From the NCBI RefSeq assembly GCF_012933445.1, contig NZ_JABBNC010000035.1:47076-111075 (forward strand): a stretch of DNA of 64,000 bases, given 5' to 3'. Numbering within the stretch: the stretch's first letter is position 1; each line of letters begins with the position of its first letter. The notes beneath the pieces were generated by a model. That model was not told the origin of the DNA. It ran no database searches and saw only the letters and a list, made by a program, of their open reading frames with translations. Origin of the DNA: Actinoplanes sp. TBRC 11911 (GTDB lineage Bacteria; Actinomycetota; Actinomycetes; Mycobacteriales; Micromonosporaceae). The position numbers and the translations under genes were made by a program. Shown in pieces: positions 8,638 to 16,278 of the stretch.

Positions 8638-9405
8638 ATGACGTACGCGATTTTCCCCGGCACCCCGGACTCGCCGGTGATCCTGCACGTGCCGCACGCG
8701 TCCCGTTCGGTCGCCGGTGCGGAGTTCACGATCTCGCCGTCCGAGGTGGCCACCGAACTCGATCATCTGACCGACGCGTACACCGACATGATCGCCCGGC
8801 AGGCGGCCGGCGCGTCGGCGTCCCGGCCGTGGATCTTCGAGAACCGGCTGTCGCGGCTCGTCGTCGACCCGGAACGCTTTCCGGACGAGAGCGAGGAGAT
8901 GCGGGCCGTCGGGATGGGCGCGGTGTATACGCACGGTTACGCCCGGCGCCGGTTGCGCTCCGATGATCCGGTACGCGATGAGGCCCTGCTCCGGACGCAT
9001 TTCCGGCCGTACGCCGCGGCGATGACCGATCTGGTCGGCGAACGGCTCGCCGCTACCGGGCGGGCGGTGGTGATCGACGTGCATTCGTATCCGGCGGTGG
9101 CGTTGCCGTACGAGCTGCACGCTTCGGGGCCGCGCCCGGAGATCTGTCTGGGATCCGACGCGTTCCACACGCCGCCGGTGCTGCTCGAAGCGGCGTCCAC
9201 CGCTTTTTCCCGATTTAAGCGATATGTCAACAGCCCGTTCGCCGGGGCGTACGTGCCGCTGGCGCACTACCGCCGCTCGCCCGAGGTGACGGCGCTGATG
9301 ATCGAGATCCGCCGCGACCAGTACATGATCGAGCCCGCCGGCGCCCCCACGGCCGGCCTGGACGTGGTGGCAGCGGCCCTGGCGCATCTGGTCGACGCCG
9401 CGTAA
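8638..9405 (+). CDS. N-formylglutamate amidohydrolase family protein
   Basis: A 255-residue zinc amidohydrolase of the FGase family. The N-terminal HVPHASR matches the metal-binding motif of these enzymes, and DVHSYP and the later ExR stretch fit the active site. Known members hydrolyse N-formyl-L-glutamate in histidine degradation, but this copy is not next to hut genes, so its role may differ. The start is the ATG at 8638 with AGGAG 15 bases upstream, a rather long spacing. It is transcribed divergently from the chemoreceptor across about 215 bp. Confidence 0.82.
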   Translation: MTYAIFPGTPDSPVILHVPHASRSVAGAEFTISPSEVATELDHLTDAYTDMIARQAAGASASRPWIFENRLSRLVVDPERFPDESEEMRAVGMGAVYTHGYARRRLRSDDPVRDEALLRTHFRPYAAAMTDLVGERLAATGRAVVIDVHSYPAVALPYELHASGPRPEICLGSDAFHTPPVLLEAASTAFSRFKRYVNSPFAGAYVPLAHYRRSPEVTALMIEIRRDQYMIEPAGAPTAGLDVVAAALAHLVDAA

Positions 9406-9513
9406 CGGTTGGTCGCTCGGCCCTGCGTCGTCGCCTCCTGACGTCACGGCCGGGTTGATCGCCGCGGCGGCTGCCCCGGCCGCCGCTTTGGCCGTCGGGC
9501 CTAGACGAGTAAG

Positions 9514-9603
9514 GCCGTAGGCGAGTCGGTGGCTGTAGGCGAGTCGGTGGCTGTAGCCGAGTCAGTGGCTGTAAGCGAGTCAGTGGCTGTAAGCGAGTCA
9601 GCG
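9514..9603. repeat. Five-unit 18-bp tandem repeat
   Basis: Units begin at 9514, 9532, 9550, 9568 and 9586 and follow GCTGTARGCGAGTCRGTG with one or two changes per copy. The period is a multiple of three, so the reverse strand reads as a TDS-rich peptide, but no credible gene surrounds it. It lies in the intergenic region downstream of the amidohydrolase, just before the composite repeat element. Confidence 0.85.
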
Positions 9604-9639
9604 ATCTGATCGCCGTCCGTCCGCCAGCCCCCGGCCACC

Positions 9640-9990
9640 CCTCTCGCATATCCGACATTTCCCGAGATTTGCCGGATCGGCCGGGCCGCCGGACAGGCGG
9701 TCTCGGAGCGCGCCCCGCACGGCGCTTCCATTCCGTGAGACGGGCGACCGCCTGCTGAGACCCGCGCCCGCATCATGGACCCGGCGTCCGCAATGTGGGA
9801 TCAGCGTCCATTGTAGAGAGTATCTTTGTCACGTAACGAGGCTTTCGCCCGGCAGGTTTTTCCGGCCGAATGTGAACCTTGGAGAGTTATGGCTCGTATG
9901 TGGGCGCAACTCTCCAAGGTTCACAAAATCCATGATGTGGCCGGGGTGTCCCACATGGCGGGACAACCCGGCCGCGAACGAATCGCCACA
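9640..9990. repeat. Composite intergenic element, copy 1
   Basis: About 350 bp that are clearly homologous to 61722-62075. Shared parts in order: CTCGCATATCCGA near the left end, a block ending GACGGGCGACCGCCTGCTGAG, four ~20-bp iterons (9736-9816, consensus TGRGACCCGCGTCCRCNATG), GTCCATTGTAGAG, a variable AT-richer stretch, then the long hairpin at 9871-9925. It lies between two convergent genes, so it is not simply a promoter. No open reading frame is conserved between the copies. Confidence 0.7.
9871..9925. ncRNA. Conserved hairpin with 19-nt loop, copy 1
   Basis: An 18-bp perfect inverted repeat: TGTGAACCTTGGAGAGTT at 9871-9888 pairs with 9908-9925. The 19-nt loop contains GGCTCGTATGTGGGCG. 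The same loop occurs at 50626 and 61976. Downstream CCCACAT (9950-9956) is complementary to ATGTGGG in the loop (9898-9904), so a pseudoknot can form. No T-tract follows. It could be a structured RNA, a protein-binding DNA cruciform or a mobile hairpin; the strand of any transcript is unknown. Confidence 0.5.
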
Positions 9991-10082
9991 GCGCCTCAGC
10001 TCCGGCACCACCGGCCACACCGTGACCAGGTCACTCACCGCCTACCACCACGGTTAGGACTTAATCGGCAGATCAGGGTCCG

Positions 10083-10562
10083 CTAGGCGGCCTCGAGGAT
10101 ATCGACCCGCACCGGGCCGACCGTCAGCACGCCGTCGTCGAGGGGCGTGCAGCGGATGCCGCCCTTGCCGCGGAGCTGCCGGAACGCGCCCGGGGCGACC
10201 ATCACGTCCATCCACGCGCACGGATTCGCCCGGCGGTTCACCCGGAAGCGGATCGGCCCGGAACCCGAGTCGAGAACCAGCACCGACCCGACGAGCGCGT
10301 CCACGTCCACGCCGTTGAGCAGGACGTTCCGGCGTACCTGGGCCAGCCCCACCCCGGGCGGCAGCGACTCCTGGGCGATCATCGTGACGCTCGCATCCTT
10401 GTGCGCCCGATGGTTGAAATAACGATCCCCGAGGATGCCCAACCCGGCCCGGACGTGCACCTCATCGACCAGCTCACCCGCTGGGGCGGGCGCCGGCCCG
10501 TCGCTCGGTCGCCCCTCCAGCCGGTGAACGGGCGAGGCGAGTAACTCCACGATCGACGGCAC
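10083..10562 (-). CDS. MOSC domain-containing protein
   Basis: A 159-residue stand-alone MOSC (molybdenum cofactor sulfurase C-terminal) domain. Seen in the sequence: the HVRAGLGILGDRYF opening, TMIAQESL, RRNVLLNGVD and the conserved cysteine in NPCAWMD. Family members bind sulfurated molybdenum cofactor or reduce N-hydroxylated compounds. The GTG start at 10562 was chosen because the family fold begins at SIVELLASPVHRLEGRP. It is divergent from the PAP2 gene. A molbindin gene is present 15 kb away but no Mo enzyme is in the window. Confidence 0.85.
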   Translation of the reverse strand: MPSIVELLASPVHRLEGRPSDGPAPAPAGELVDEVHVRAGLGILGDRYFNHRAHKDASVTMIAQESLPPGVGLAQVRRNVLLNGVDVDALVGSVLVLDSGSGPIRFRVNRRANPCAWMDVMVAPGAFRQLRGKGGIRCTPLDDGVLTVGPVRVDILEAA

Positions 10563-10591
10563 CCGCGCGAGTTTAACGACCCCTCAGCCGG

Positions 10592-10667
10592 CGGCCAGTG
10601 ATCTGCGCTACCTACTGGCCGAAAGTGAACACCTACAAACCTGTGGGTGAAGACCGTCATACCGGTC
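10592..10667 (+). promoter_or_regulatory. Three consecutive hairpins upstream of PAP2 gene
   Basis: Within 76 bases there are CGGCCAGT/ACTGGCCG (10592-10621), CACCTACA-AACC-TGTGGGTG (10630-10649, one G-U pair) and GACCG/CGGTC (10652-10667). They fill the divergent region between the MOSC and PAP2 genes. They could be a structured 5' leader of the PAP2 mRNA or operator half-sites. No known riboswitch class is matched. Confidence 0.3.
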
Positions 10668-10748
10668 AGTTGCGCGAGTTTGGGAAGATCGCAAGTCGCC
10701 CCGTCGTTCCGATCTTGGATGCCGGGGAGCCTGAGGGGGAGAGGCGCC

Positions 10749-11537
10749 ATGAGCCTGTTGCAGAGGGAACCGGATACTCGCGTACGTCCGCCGGCGCCGC
10801 CCACCCCGCAACATGGACCGTGGCGCCGCGCCCTTTTGGAACTCGCGCTGGTGGCGGTGCTTTTCCTGGCGTACAAGGTGGGACGGATCGCGGCCGCCGG
10901 ACACGTCGAAGAGGCGATGAACAACGCGGCGACGGTCTGGCATCTCGAACGATTGCTACACCTGCCAAGTGAATACGGCCTGCAGCACGCGGTCCTCGGA
11001 CACCACTGGCTTGTCAAGATTGCCAACTGCTACTACGCGTATGTCCACTTTCCGGTGACGGCCATCACTCTGATCTGGCTGTATGTGTGGCGGCCGCAAC
11101 ACTACATCCGGATCCGGCGCACCCTGGCCTGGCTGACCGGCGCCGCACTGGCGGTGCACCTGCTCATGCCGCTGGCGCCGCCGCGGATGATCGCCGCGTT
11201 CGGCATGGTCGACACCGGACGCGTCTTCGGGCCGTCGGTCTACGGATCACCGAACGGCGACACCCTCACCAACCAGTACGCCGCGATGCCGTCGCTGCAT
11301 GTCGGGTGGGCGATTGTGATCGCGATGGCGTTCATCGGCGCCACCCGCTCCAAGTGGCGGTGGCTCTGGGTGGCGCACCCGATCCTCACGCTCGCCGTGG
11401 TGCTGGTGACCGGCAACCATTACTGGCTCGATGCGATCGTGGTCACCCTGCTGCTCGGCATCGTGCTGGCCCTGCAGGGCGCGTGGCGCACCACACACGT
11501 GACAAGCATCCCCAAGCCCCGCGTCCACCAAGGCTAA
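10749..11537 (+). CDS. PAP2-superfamily membrane phosphatase (inositolphosphotransferase-like)
   Basis: A 262-residue integral membrane protein with about six hydrophobic helices. The C-terminal PAP2 signature is clear: MPSLHVGWA (motif 2, catalytic His) and GNHYWLDAIV (motif 3). This arrangement matches the AUR1/inositol phosphorylceramide-synthase-like PAP2_3 group common in actinobacteria, which act on lipid phosphates at the outer face of the membrane. The N-terminal 30 residues are Pro/Arg-rich and probably cytoplasmic. ATG start with GGGGGAGAGG nearby. The stop overlaps the convergent metallopeptidase gene by 4 bp. Confidence 0.85.
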   Translation: MSLLQREPDTRVRPPAPPTPQHGPWRRALLELALVAVLFLAYKVGRIAAAGHVEEAMNNAATVWHLERLLHLPSEYGLQHAVLGHHWLVKIANCYYAYVHFPVTAITLIWLYVWRPQHYIRIRRTLAWLTGAALAVHLLMPLAPPRMIAAFGMVDTGRVFGPSVYGSPNGDTLTNQYAAMPSLHVGWAIVIAMAFIGATRSKWRWLWVAHPILTLAVVLVTGNHYWLDAIVVTLLLGIVLALQGAWRTTHVTSIPKPRVHQG

Positions 11538-12829
11538 CCGCAGGCGTCCAGACCTTGCAAAACCCCTTTCCGGTACGCCGATATCCGGTCGAACGCCGTG
11601 GGGCCGGCACCCTGTTCGGCGCGGCCGAAAGCAAGTAGCGCGGTGACCGCCTCGTCCAGGTCGCCGGGGGAGAGCCGCAGGTCGGTGTTGCCCTGCCGGG
11701 TGAGCAGGTCGTTGGTCCACGACCCGGCGAGGCAGTCGACCGCGAGCTGGCCGGCCCGGTCCCGGGTGGAGGCGCCGCGCCGGTCCTGCGCGGCCCGCGC
11801 GAACAGGTCGCCGAGCAGCATCCCGACCGCGTTGTCGCCGATCCGCCGGTACAGCGTCGGGCCGAGCTCGCTGTTGTCGAACGCCACGAAGTCACCGTCC
11901 GGGCAGTAGAACGCGCGGCCGCCCGCCGACGAGTCCGGTTGCGGGCAGGCCGGCGGGGCGGACGCGTCGAACGCCCGCACCGGCAGGTCGGTCCACTGCG
12001 CGGCGGCGAGGGCCGGGAACGTCCGGCGCCAATACTCCTGGGCGTCGTTCGCGAGCAGGTTCACCGCGTCGGCGTACGGGAGATCACCGCCCCTGGCTTC
12101 GTCGGCCGGATTGAGGAAAGGGATCTCGGTGACCGGCAGGTTGTCCGCCGCGTAGCCGGCGCAGGTCTCCGGCCCCTGCTCGACGCCGTCCTGCAGCGCG
12201 CGCACCCGGTCGAACGCGTTGCCGTGCGCCTGATCCGCGGTCGCCGACGTGCCCGGCTGGTCGCGCAGCATGAGCAGACCGGCGATCGTGTTGTCGAGCT
12301 GCGCCGCGGTGACGTCGCGGAACGCCGGCGACCGGCCGTTGAGCACGTCGCCGAGCCACGCGCCGGCGTAGCAGTCGGCCTGCTGCTCCAGCACGACGGT
12401 CGGTTCCCGGGTGCGGCCGAGCCGGGTCTGGACCGCGTGCCCGTACTCGTGCGCCATGACCACGCCGACCAGCAGCGGACCGTAGGTGGACTCGAGCTGC
12501 GGGACGAGGTTCTGCGCGTCCCAGGCGATGAAGTCACCGGACGTGCAGTAGAAGGCGTTCGGCTGGTATTGCGACGGCTGACCACCGCAGTCCGGCGGCA
12601 GATGCGTTTCCGTGTACGGGAAATAGCCGCCCCGGACCGCCTCGAACCGCGCGCCGCCGCCGACGTCCGGGAAGTTGTCACCCCAGAAGCGCTCGACGTC
12701 GCGCAGCGAGCGGGTGACCGTGTCGGAGCCCTTGGCCGGCGCCGGGGACGGGGAGTCGTCCGGCAGGATCGCGCAGCCGGCCGTGAGCGCGGCCGCCATG
12801 GCGACCGTGACCAGTGCTTTCGCTCTCAT
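11534..12829 (-). CDS. Neutral zinc metallopeptidase lipoprotein with duplicated domain
   Basis: A 431-residue exported lipoprotein: lipobox LTAGC with Cys19, then a Pro/Ser linker. The first catalytic half has HEYGH at 127-131 and EQQADCYAGAW at 148-157, as in the YpfJ/Zn_peptidase family. The second half repeats the same architecture (FYCPDGDFVAFD parallels FYCTSGDFIAWD; AVDCLAGSW parallels ADCYAGAW), but the HExxH position has become a non-metal sequence. It is therefore a tandem duplication with a catalytically dead second copy. Start is the ATG at 12829 behind GGAG. Substrate unknown. Confidence 0.87.
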   Translation of the reverse strand: MRAKALVTVAMAAALTAGCAILPDDSPSPAPAKGSDTVTRSLRDVERFWGDNFPDVGGGARFEAVRGGYFPYTETHLPPDCGGQPSQYQPNAFYCTSGDFIAWDAQNLVPQLESTYGPLLVGVVMAHEYGHAVQTRLGRTREPTVVLEQQADCYAGAWLGDVLNGRSPAFRDVTAAQLDNTIAGLLMLRDQPGTSATADQAHGNAFDRVRALQDGVEQGPETCAGYAADNLPVTEIPFLNPADEARGGDLPYADAVNLLANDAQEYWRRTFPALAAAQWTDLPVRAFDASAPPACPQPDSSAGGRAFYCPDGDFVAFDNSELGPTLYRRIGDNAVGMLLGDLFARAAQDRRGASTRDRAGQLAVDCLAGSWTNDLLTRQGNTDLRLSPGDLDEAVTALLAFGRAEQGAGPTAFDRISAYRKGVLQGLDACG

Positions 12830-12962
12830 CCCCGGAACTCCCTGTCGCCGATGCGTGCCCCGCCATTGTGCAACCGGGCTTCCACCCCCGCCGGCGGCCA
12901 TGATTCGGTCAGGCGGTCTTTCGGGGCAGCGCGGATCCGGCCGGGCGACGAGGATCGGGCGC

Positions 12963-13712
12963 ATGCGTATCGCCGTGCTCGCCGACATCCACGCGAACCT
13001 CCCGGCCCTCGAGGCCGTCCTCGCCGAGATCGAGCAGCTCGGCGACGTCGACCGCATCGTCGCGCTGGGCGACATCGCCGCCGGCCCGATGCCGGCGCCG
13101 ACTCTCGATCTACTGGCCTCGCTCGGAGAACGAGTCGTGTGGGTGCACGGCAACGGGGAACGGGAACTGGTGTCCGGGTTCGACGGCGAGCCGGTGCCGG
13201 ACGGGCCCGCGGGCGACACCGTGCGCGCGTGCGTGCCGCTGCTGACCCGGCGGCATCGCGACCTCATGGACGGTCTGCCGATGACCGTCACCCTGGAGGC
13301 CGACGGTCTGGGGCCGGTGCTGTTCTGCCACGCGACCCCGCGCCGCGACGACGAGATGATCCTGGTGGACTCGCCGATGTCGCGCTGGGAGAGGGTGCTG
13401 GACGGGGTCCCCGCGCCGGTCGTGGTGTGCGGGCACACCCACATGCCGTACGACCGGCTGGTCAACGGGCGCCGCGTGGTCAACCCGGGCAGCGTCGGCA
13501 TGGCGTACGGGCCGCCCGGGGCGTATTGGGCGGTCCTCGGTCCGCGGGTGGAGCTGCGCCGGACCGGGTACGACGTGACCGCCGCCGTCGCACGGATCTC
13601 CGCCGCCGACTACCCCGGTGCCGCCGCATGGGCGTCGGAGTACGTGCTTCACCCGTACGGCGACGCGGCGGCCCTGGCCGAGTTCACCAAGCTGGCTGGA
13701 TCAGGACTGTAA
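12963..13712 (+). CDS. YfcE-type metallophosphoesterase
   Basis: A 249-residue calcineurin-like phosphoesterase. All metal-binding blocks are present: DIHAN at 8-12, GDIAAGP, a modified GNxE block (HGNGERE), and CGHTHMPYD; NPGSVG follows as in YfcE/MJ0936 proteins. Expected to be a cytosolic phosphodiesterase of unknown physiological substrate. Start is the ATG at 12963, the first codon of the family fold. Its 3' end overlaps the convergent DUF1648 gene by 12 bp. Confidence 0.88.
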   Translation: MRIAVLADIHANLPALEAVLAEIEQLGDVDRIVALGDIAAGPMPAPTLDLLASLGERVVWVHGNGERELVSGFDGEPVPDGPAGDTVRACVPLLTRRHRDLMDGLPMTVTLEADGLGPVLFCHATPRRDDEMILVDSPMSRWERVLDGVPAPVVVCGHTHMPYDRLVNGRRVVNPGSVGMAYGPPGAYWAVLGPRVELRRTGYDVTAAVARISAADYPGAAAWASEYVLHPYGDAAALAEFTKLAGSGL

Positions 13713-14858
13713 CGCCGGGATCAGCGCGGCGGCCGCGACGAGGACGAGCACGCCGGCCATGATGACGATGCCCCAGGGGTTGCCGAAGTTGACCGTCCAG
13801 CCGAAGCCGACGCGCTTCTGCACCATGAGCGCGGGATCGTCGCGGTTGACGTAGAGGATGCCCGCCCGCCAGTGCCGGTCGTCGTCGGTGTGCTCGGCCA
13901 CCCGGACCGGCCGGGCCGCCCCGGGCGTCTCCGGCCGCGCCGCTGAGCCGGCCCGCGCGGGCTGGGTCGCGGTGTCGACGCGGCTGCCGCCCTGGCCCGT
14001 GCGGACCGCGACGACCAGCACGTATGCGACCGCGAGCAGCGGCACGAGGAGCATTCCGGTGGTCGTCCACGGGCCGGGCACGTCACCCCGCCAGATGGCT
14101 GTGAACGCCAGCAGGAAGTTCACGTTCACCGCGGCCGCCAGCACCAGCAGGGCTCGTCCGACGCGGCGCAGGAAGATCCGGTGCTGGGCGGCCGAGCGCT
14201 GCGGATCGGACGGCTCCAGATCGGCCCGCGAGCGGTACGACCAGGCGAGCAGGCCGACGATGAGCAGCGTGACCACGACCTCGATCAGTAACGGCGTGGC
14301 GACCACCCACGGTGACTTCGTCTGCCAGGCCACCACTTCGGACCCGTGGGTGCGTGACGGCACCCGCGCGGGCATGTCCGGGTAGAGCGCGATGCCGGCG
14401 CCGAGCGTGACCAACGGCAGCAGCAACGCCGGCACCGCCCACGCCCACGGGAGCCTCTCCGGCTCGGTGCGCAGCGACGTGTCGGCGGCGACGCGCTGGG
14501 GCACATCGCGGTACCAGGCGCCGGCCGCCTTGGCCCGGGTGATCTCGCGGCGGGCGCGCAGGTAGAAGAACGTCACCAGCGCCAGCAGCACGACCGTGGG
14601 GACAAGCCCGGTGACGGCGGAATCGCGGTCGCCGCCGGCCAGCCCGAGGATCACCGCCACCACCAGCGCGATCAGTCCACTCGCGACGATCCGGGTGCGG
14701 AACGCGCCGACCTGCCGGGCGATCGTGGCGTCGCCCGCGTGCCGGGTGGGCACCCGCACACCGAACGGCAGGGTCGGGCGCTGCAGCAACGGCATCACCC
14801 ACGCGGAACCGGCGACCGAGAGCACCGCGACGACGCTCCCGGCAACAACCACCATCAC
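13701..14858 (-). CDS. DUF1648/DUF5808 membrane protein (SdpI-like)
   Basis: A multi-spanning membrane protein of about 385 residues. A DUF1648-like segment (ALYPDMPARVPSRTHG) follows the first helices, and the C-terminus carries the DUF5808 block WRAGILYVNRDDPALMVQKR followed by a last helix. SdpI relatives give immunity to membrane-active peptides or sense the envelope; that link is by family only. The GTG at 14858 (or ATG at 14855) overlaps the stop of the upstream GntR gene and follows GGAGGAG, so the two are translationally coupled. Confidence 0.8.
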   Translation of the reverse strand: MMVVVAGSVVAVLSVAGSAWVMPLLQRPTLPFGVRVPTRHAGDATIARQVGAFRTRIVASGLIALVVAVILGLAGGDRDSAVTGLVPTVVLLALVTFFYLRARREITRAKAAGAWYRDVPQRVAADTSLRTEPERLPWAWAVPALLLPLVTLGAGIALYPDMPARVPSRTHGSEVVAWQTKSPWVVATPLLIEVVVTLLIVGLLAWSYRSRADLEPSDPQRSAAQHRIFLRRVGRALLVLAAAVNVNFLLAFTAIWRGDVPGPWTTTGMLLVPLLAVAYVLVVAVRTGQGGSRVDTATQPARAGSAARPETPGAARPVRVAEHTDDDRHWRAGILYVNRDDPALMVQKRVGFGWTVNFGNPWGIVIMAGVLVLVAAAALIPALQS

Positions 14859-15253
14859 GACTCCTCCGATTCTTCGCCGAACGTCGCCAGCACCGTGCGG
14901 CAGATGTCCAGGATGTCGTCGCGGGTCAGGCCGCGCGCCGTGGCCTCGGCGAGCAGGGTGGTCGCCCGGCCCGTCCAGTCCGCGACGAACTCCGGCTCGG
15001 CCGGGCCCGAACTCGCGTCCCGCGAGACGACGGCGCCGGACTTCCGGTTGATCCGCAACAGCCGCTGCCGGCGCAGCAGGTCGTACGCCTTGTTGACGGT
15101 GTGGAAGTTGATGCCGAAGTCGGTGGCCAGCGCCCGGGTGGACGGAAGCGGACTGCCCTCCTTCAGGGCCCCGGTCGCGATCGCCTCGACCACGCGGTCC
15201 CGAAGCTGCTGGTAGATCGGCACGTCGCCGTCCGGGTCCACCTCGATGATCAC
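14855..15253 (-). CDS. GntR/YtrA-type transcriptional regulator
   Basis: A 132-residue regulator with an N-terminal GntR winged helix (PIYQQLRDRVVEAIATG, LPSTRALATDFGINFHTVNKAY) and a short helical effector tail, as in the YtrA subfamily. I chose the GTG at 15253 because GAGGGAG lies eight bases upstream and the fold starts there. YtrA regulators usually repress an operon with membrane-transport or immunity proteins. Here the coupled partner is the DUF1648 membrane protein. The likely operator is the TTATA repeat just upstream, giving autoregulation. Confidence 0.85.
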   Translation of the reverse strand: MIIEVDPDGDVPIYQQLRDRVVEAIATGALKEGSPLPSTRALATDFGINFHTVNKAYDLLRRQRLLRINRKSGAVVSRDASSGPAEPEFVADWTGRATTLLAEATARGLTRDDILDICRTVLATFGEESEES

Positions 15254-15271
15254 GTAGGTCGCTCCCTCACT

Positions 15272-15286
15272 GTTATACAAGTTATA
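15272..15286. promoter_or_regulatory. Candidate GntR operator/promoter
   Basis: GTTATACAAGTTATA contains two GTTATA copies nine bases apart, an AT-rich island in GC-rich surroundings. It is 20-34 bases upstream of the GntR start. It may be both the -10 region and the autoregulatory operator of the GntR/DUF1648 operon. Confidence 0.4.
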
Positions 15287-15438
15287 GAACAGACCATCAG
15301 CGGTACGCAAGTGTCTGACATGGACCAGAGCCGCTTGCCGAGTTCCTGCGGCCGGAATAGCGAAACGGGATCCGGCCTGGTCAGAGCCCGCATACACTCC
15401 TCGCGATTACTCTTCGTAACCCCTGAGGAAGGTCTCCC

Positions 15439-16212
15439 ATGAAACGAATCATGGCTTCGGCGGCCGCGGCGACGCTCCTCGCGGCGGGGACGGCCACACC
15501 AGCGCTGGCAGCGCCGCCACCCATGTGCATCGAGACCGGCGACTCGTGCGTCACGGTCGACGAGATCGGCGAGAACAGCGAGATCTACGTCGGTCAGAAA
15601 CCGGACGGCTCGATGCAGGGCTTCACCGGGTTCGCCGACTTCGCGGACTGGGCCGGCGACACTTACGGCATCAGCATGAGCCTGCGCGGCGGCTCAATCC
15701 ACGTCGACCTGGCGAGCGCCGGGAACGGACGCGGCGACGGCGACAACGGCGACGACAGCGACAGCGACGACAGCGGCAACGGCAACCGGGGCGGCGGAGA
15801 CGGCGACAACGACGGCCGGCGCGGCGACAACGGTGACCGCCACGGTGACCGCCACGGCAATCGGCACGGCAATGGGCACGGCGACGACCGGCTCGCCTGG
15901 TCGGCCCGCAAGGCCCAGTTCACGACCTTCTACGACCGCCCGAACCTGAGCGGCCCGAGCTTCGTGGTGGCCCCGAACGACACCGTGGACGACCTGAACG
16001 ACCTGCGTAAGCCCGGCGGCGGCGACTGGAACAACGAGATCTCCTCGGTCCGCGTCGTCGGCGGCAACGCCGGCTCGCCCGGCGCGGTGCTGTGCGCCCG
16101 GGTCAGCTGCAAGAAGGGCGGCTGGGTGCTCATCCTCAACAACAGCGACGAGACCCAGCTGGTCGGCGGCTTCGCCAACTCCGCCTCGTTCGTCGGCGTC
16201 TTCGCCGGCTAG
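15439..16212 (+). CDS. Secreted beta/gamma-crystallin-like (I36 inhibitor type) protein
   Basis: A 257-residue exported protein. The signal peptide ends near ALA-A at about 25. Residues 28-95 contain a cysteine pair and an inhibitor-I36-like start (CIETGDSC). Residues ~96-150 are a low-complexity insert of Gly/Asp/Asn/Ser that changes into HGDRHGNRHGN repeats. The C-terminal domain is beta/gamma-crystallin-like (FYDRPNLSGPSF, NNEISSVRV) with two cysteines. The acidic and histidine-rich linker could bind Ca or transition metals. ATG with GAGGAAGG upstream. Function unknown; a calcium-stabilised surface protein or protease inhibitor is most likely. Confidence 0.72.
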   Translation: MKRIMASAAAATLLAAGTATPALAAPPPMCIETGDSCVTVDEIGENSEIYVGQKPDGSMQGFTGFADFADWAGDTYGISMSLRGGSIHVDLASAGNGRGDGDNGDDSDSDDSGNGNRGGGDGDNDGRRGDNGDRHGDRHGNRHGNGHGDDRLAWSARKAQFTTFYDRPNLSGPSFVVAPNDTVDDLNDLRKPGGGDWNNEISSVRVVGGNAGSPGAVLCARVSCKKGGWVLILNNSDETQLVGGFANSASFVGVFAG

Positions 16213-16278
16213 CCCGCAGGGCCTTCGCGTCGACGAAGGCCCACGCGAGACTTAGCAGTTCCGCACACTGCGACCGCT

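Noticed and set aside
9501..9776. Reverse-strand ORF with TDS repeats across the 18-bp array
   Set aside because: The repeat gives a regular peptide only because the period is a multiple of three; no ribosome-binding site and no conservation outside the array.
9871..9925. Ordinary intrinsic terminator
   Set aside because: The loop is 19 nt and conserved between loci, no T-tract follows, and copies occur between divergent genes and far from gene ends.
9829..10038. Short ORF shared by composite element copies 1 and 2 (RPHTSHNSPRFT on the minus strand)
   Set aside because: The similarity is at DNA level across the palindromic hairpin; the frames differ in length and ends and have no start signals.
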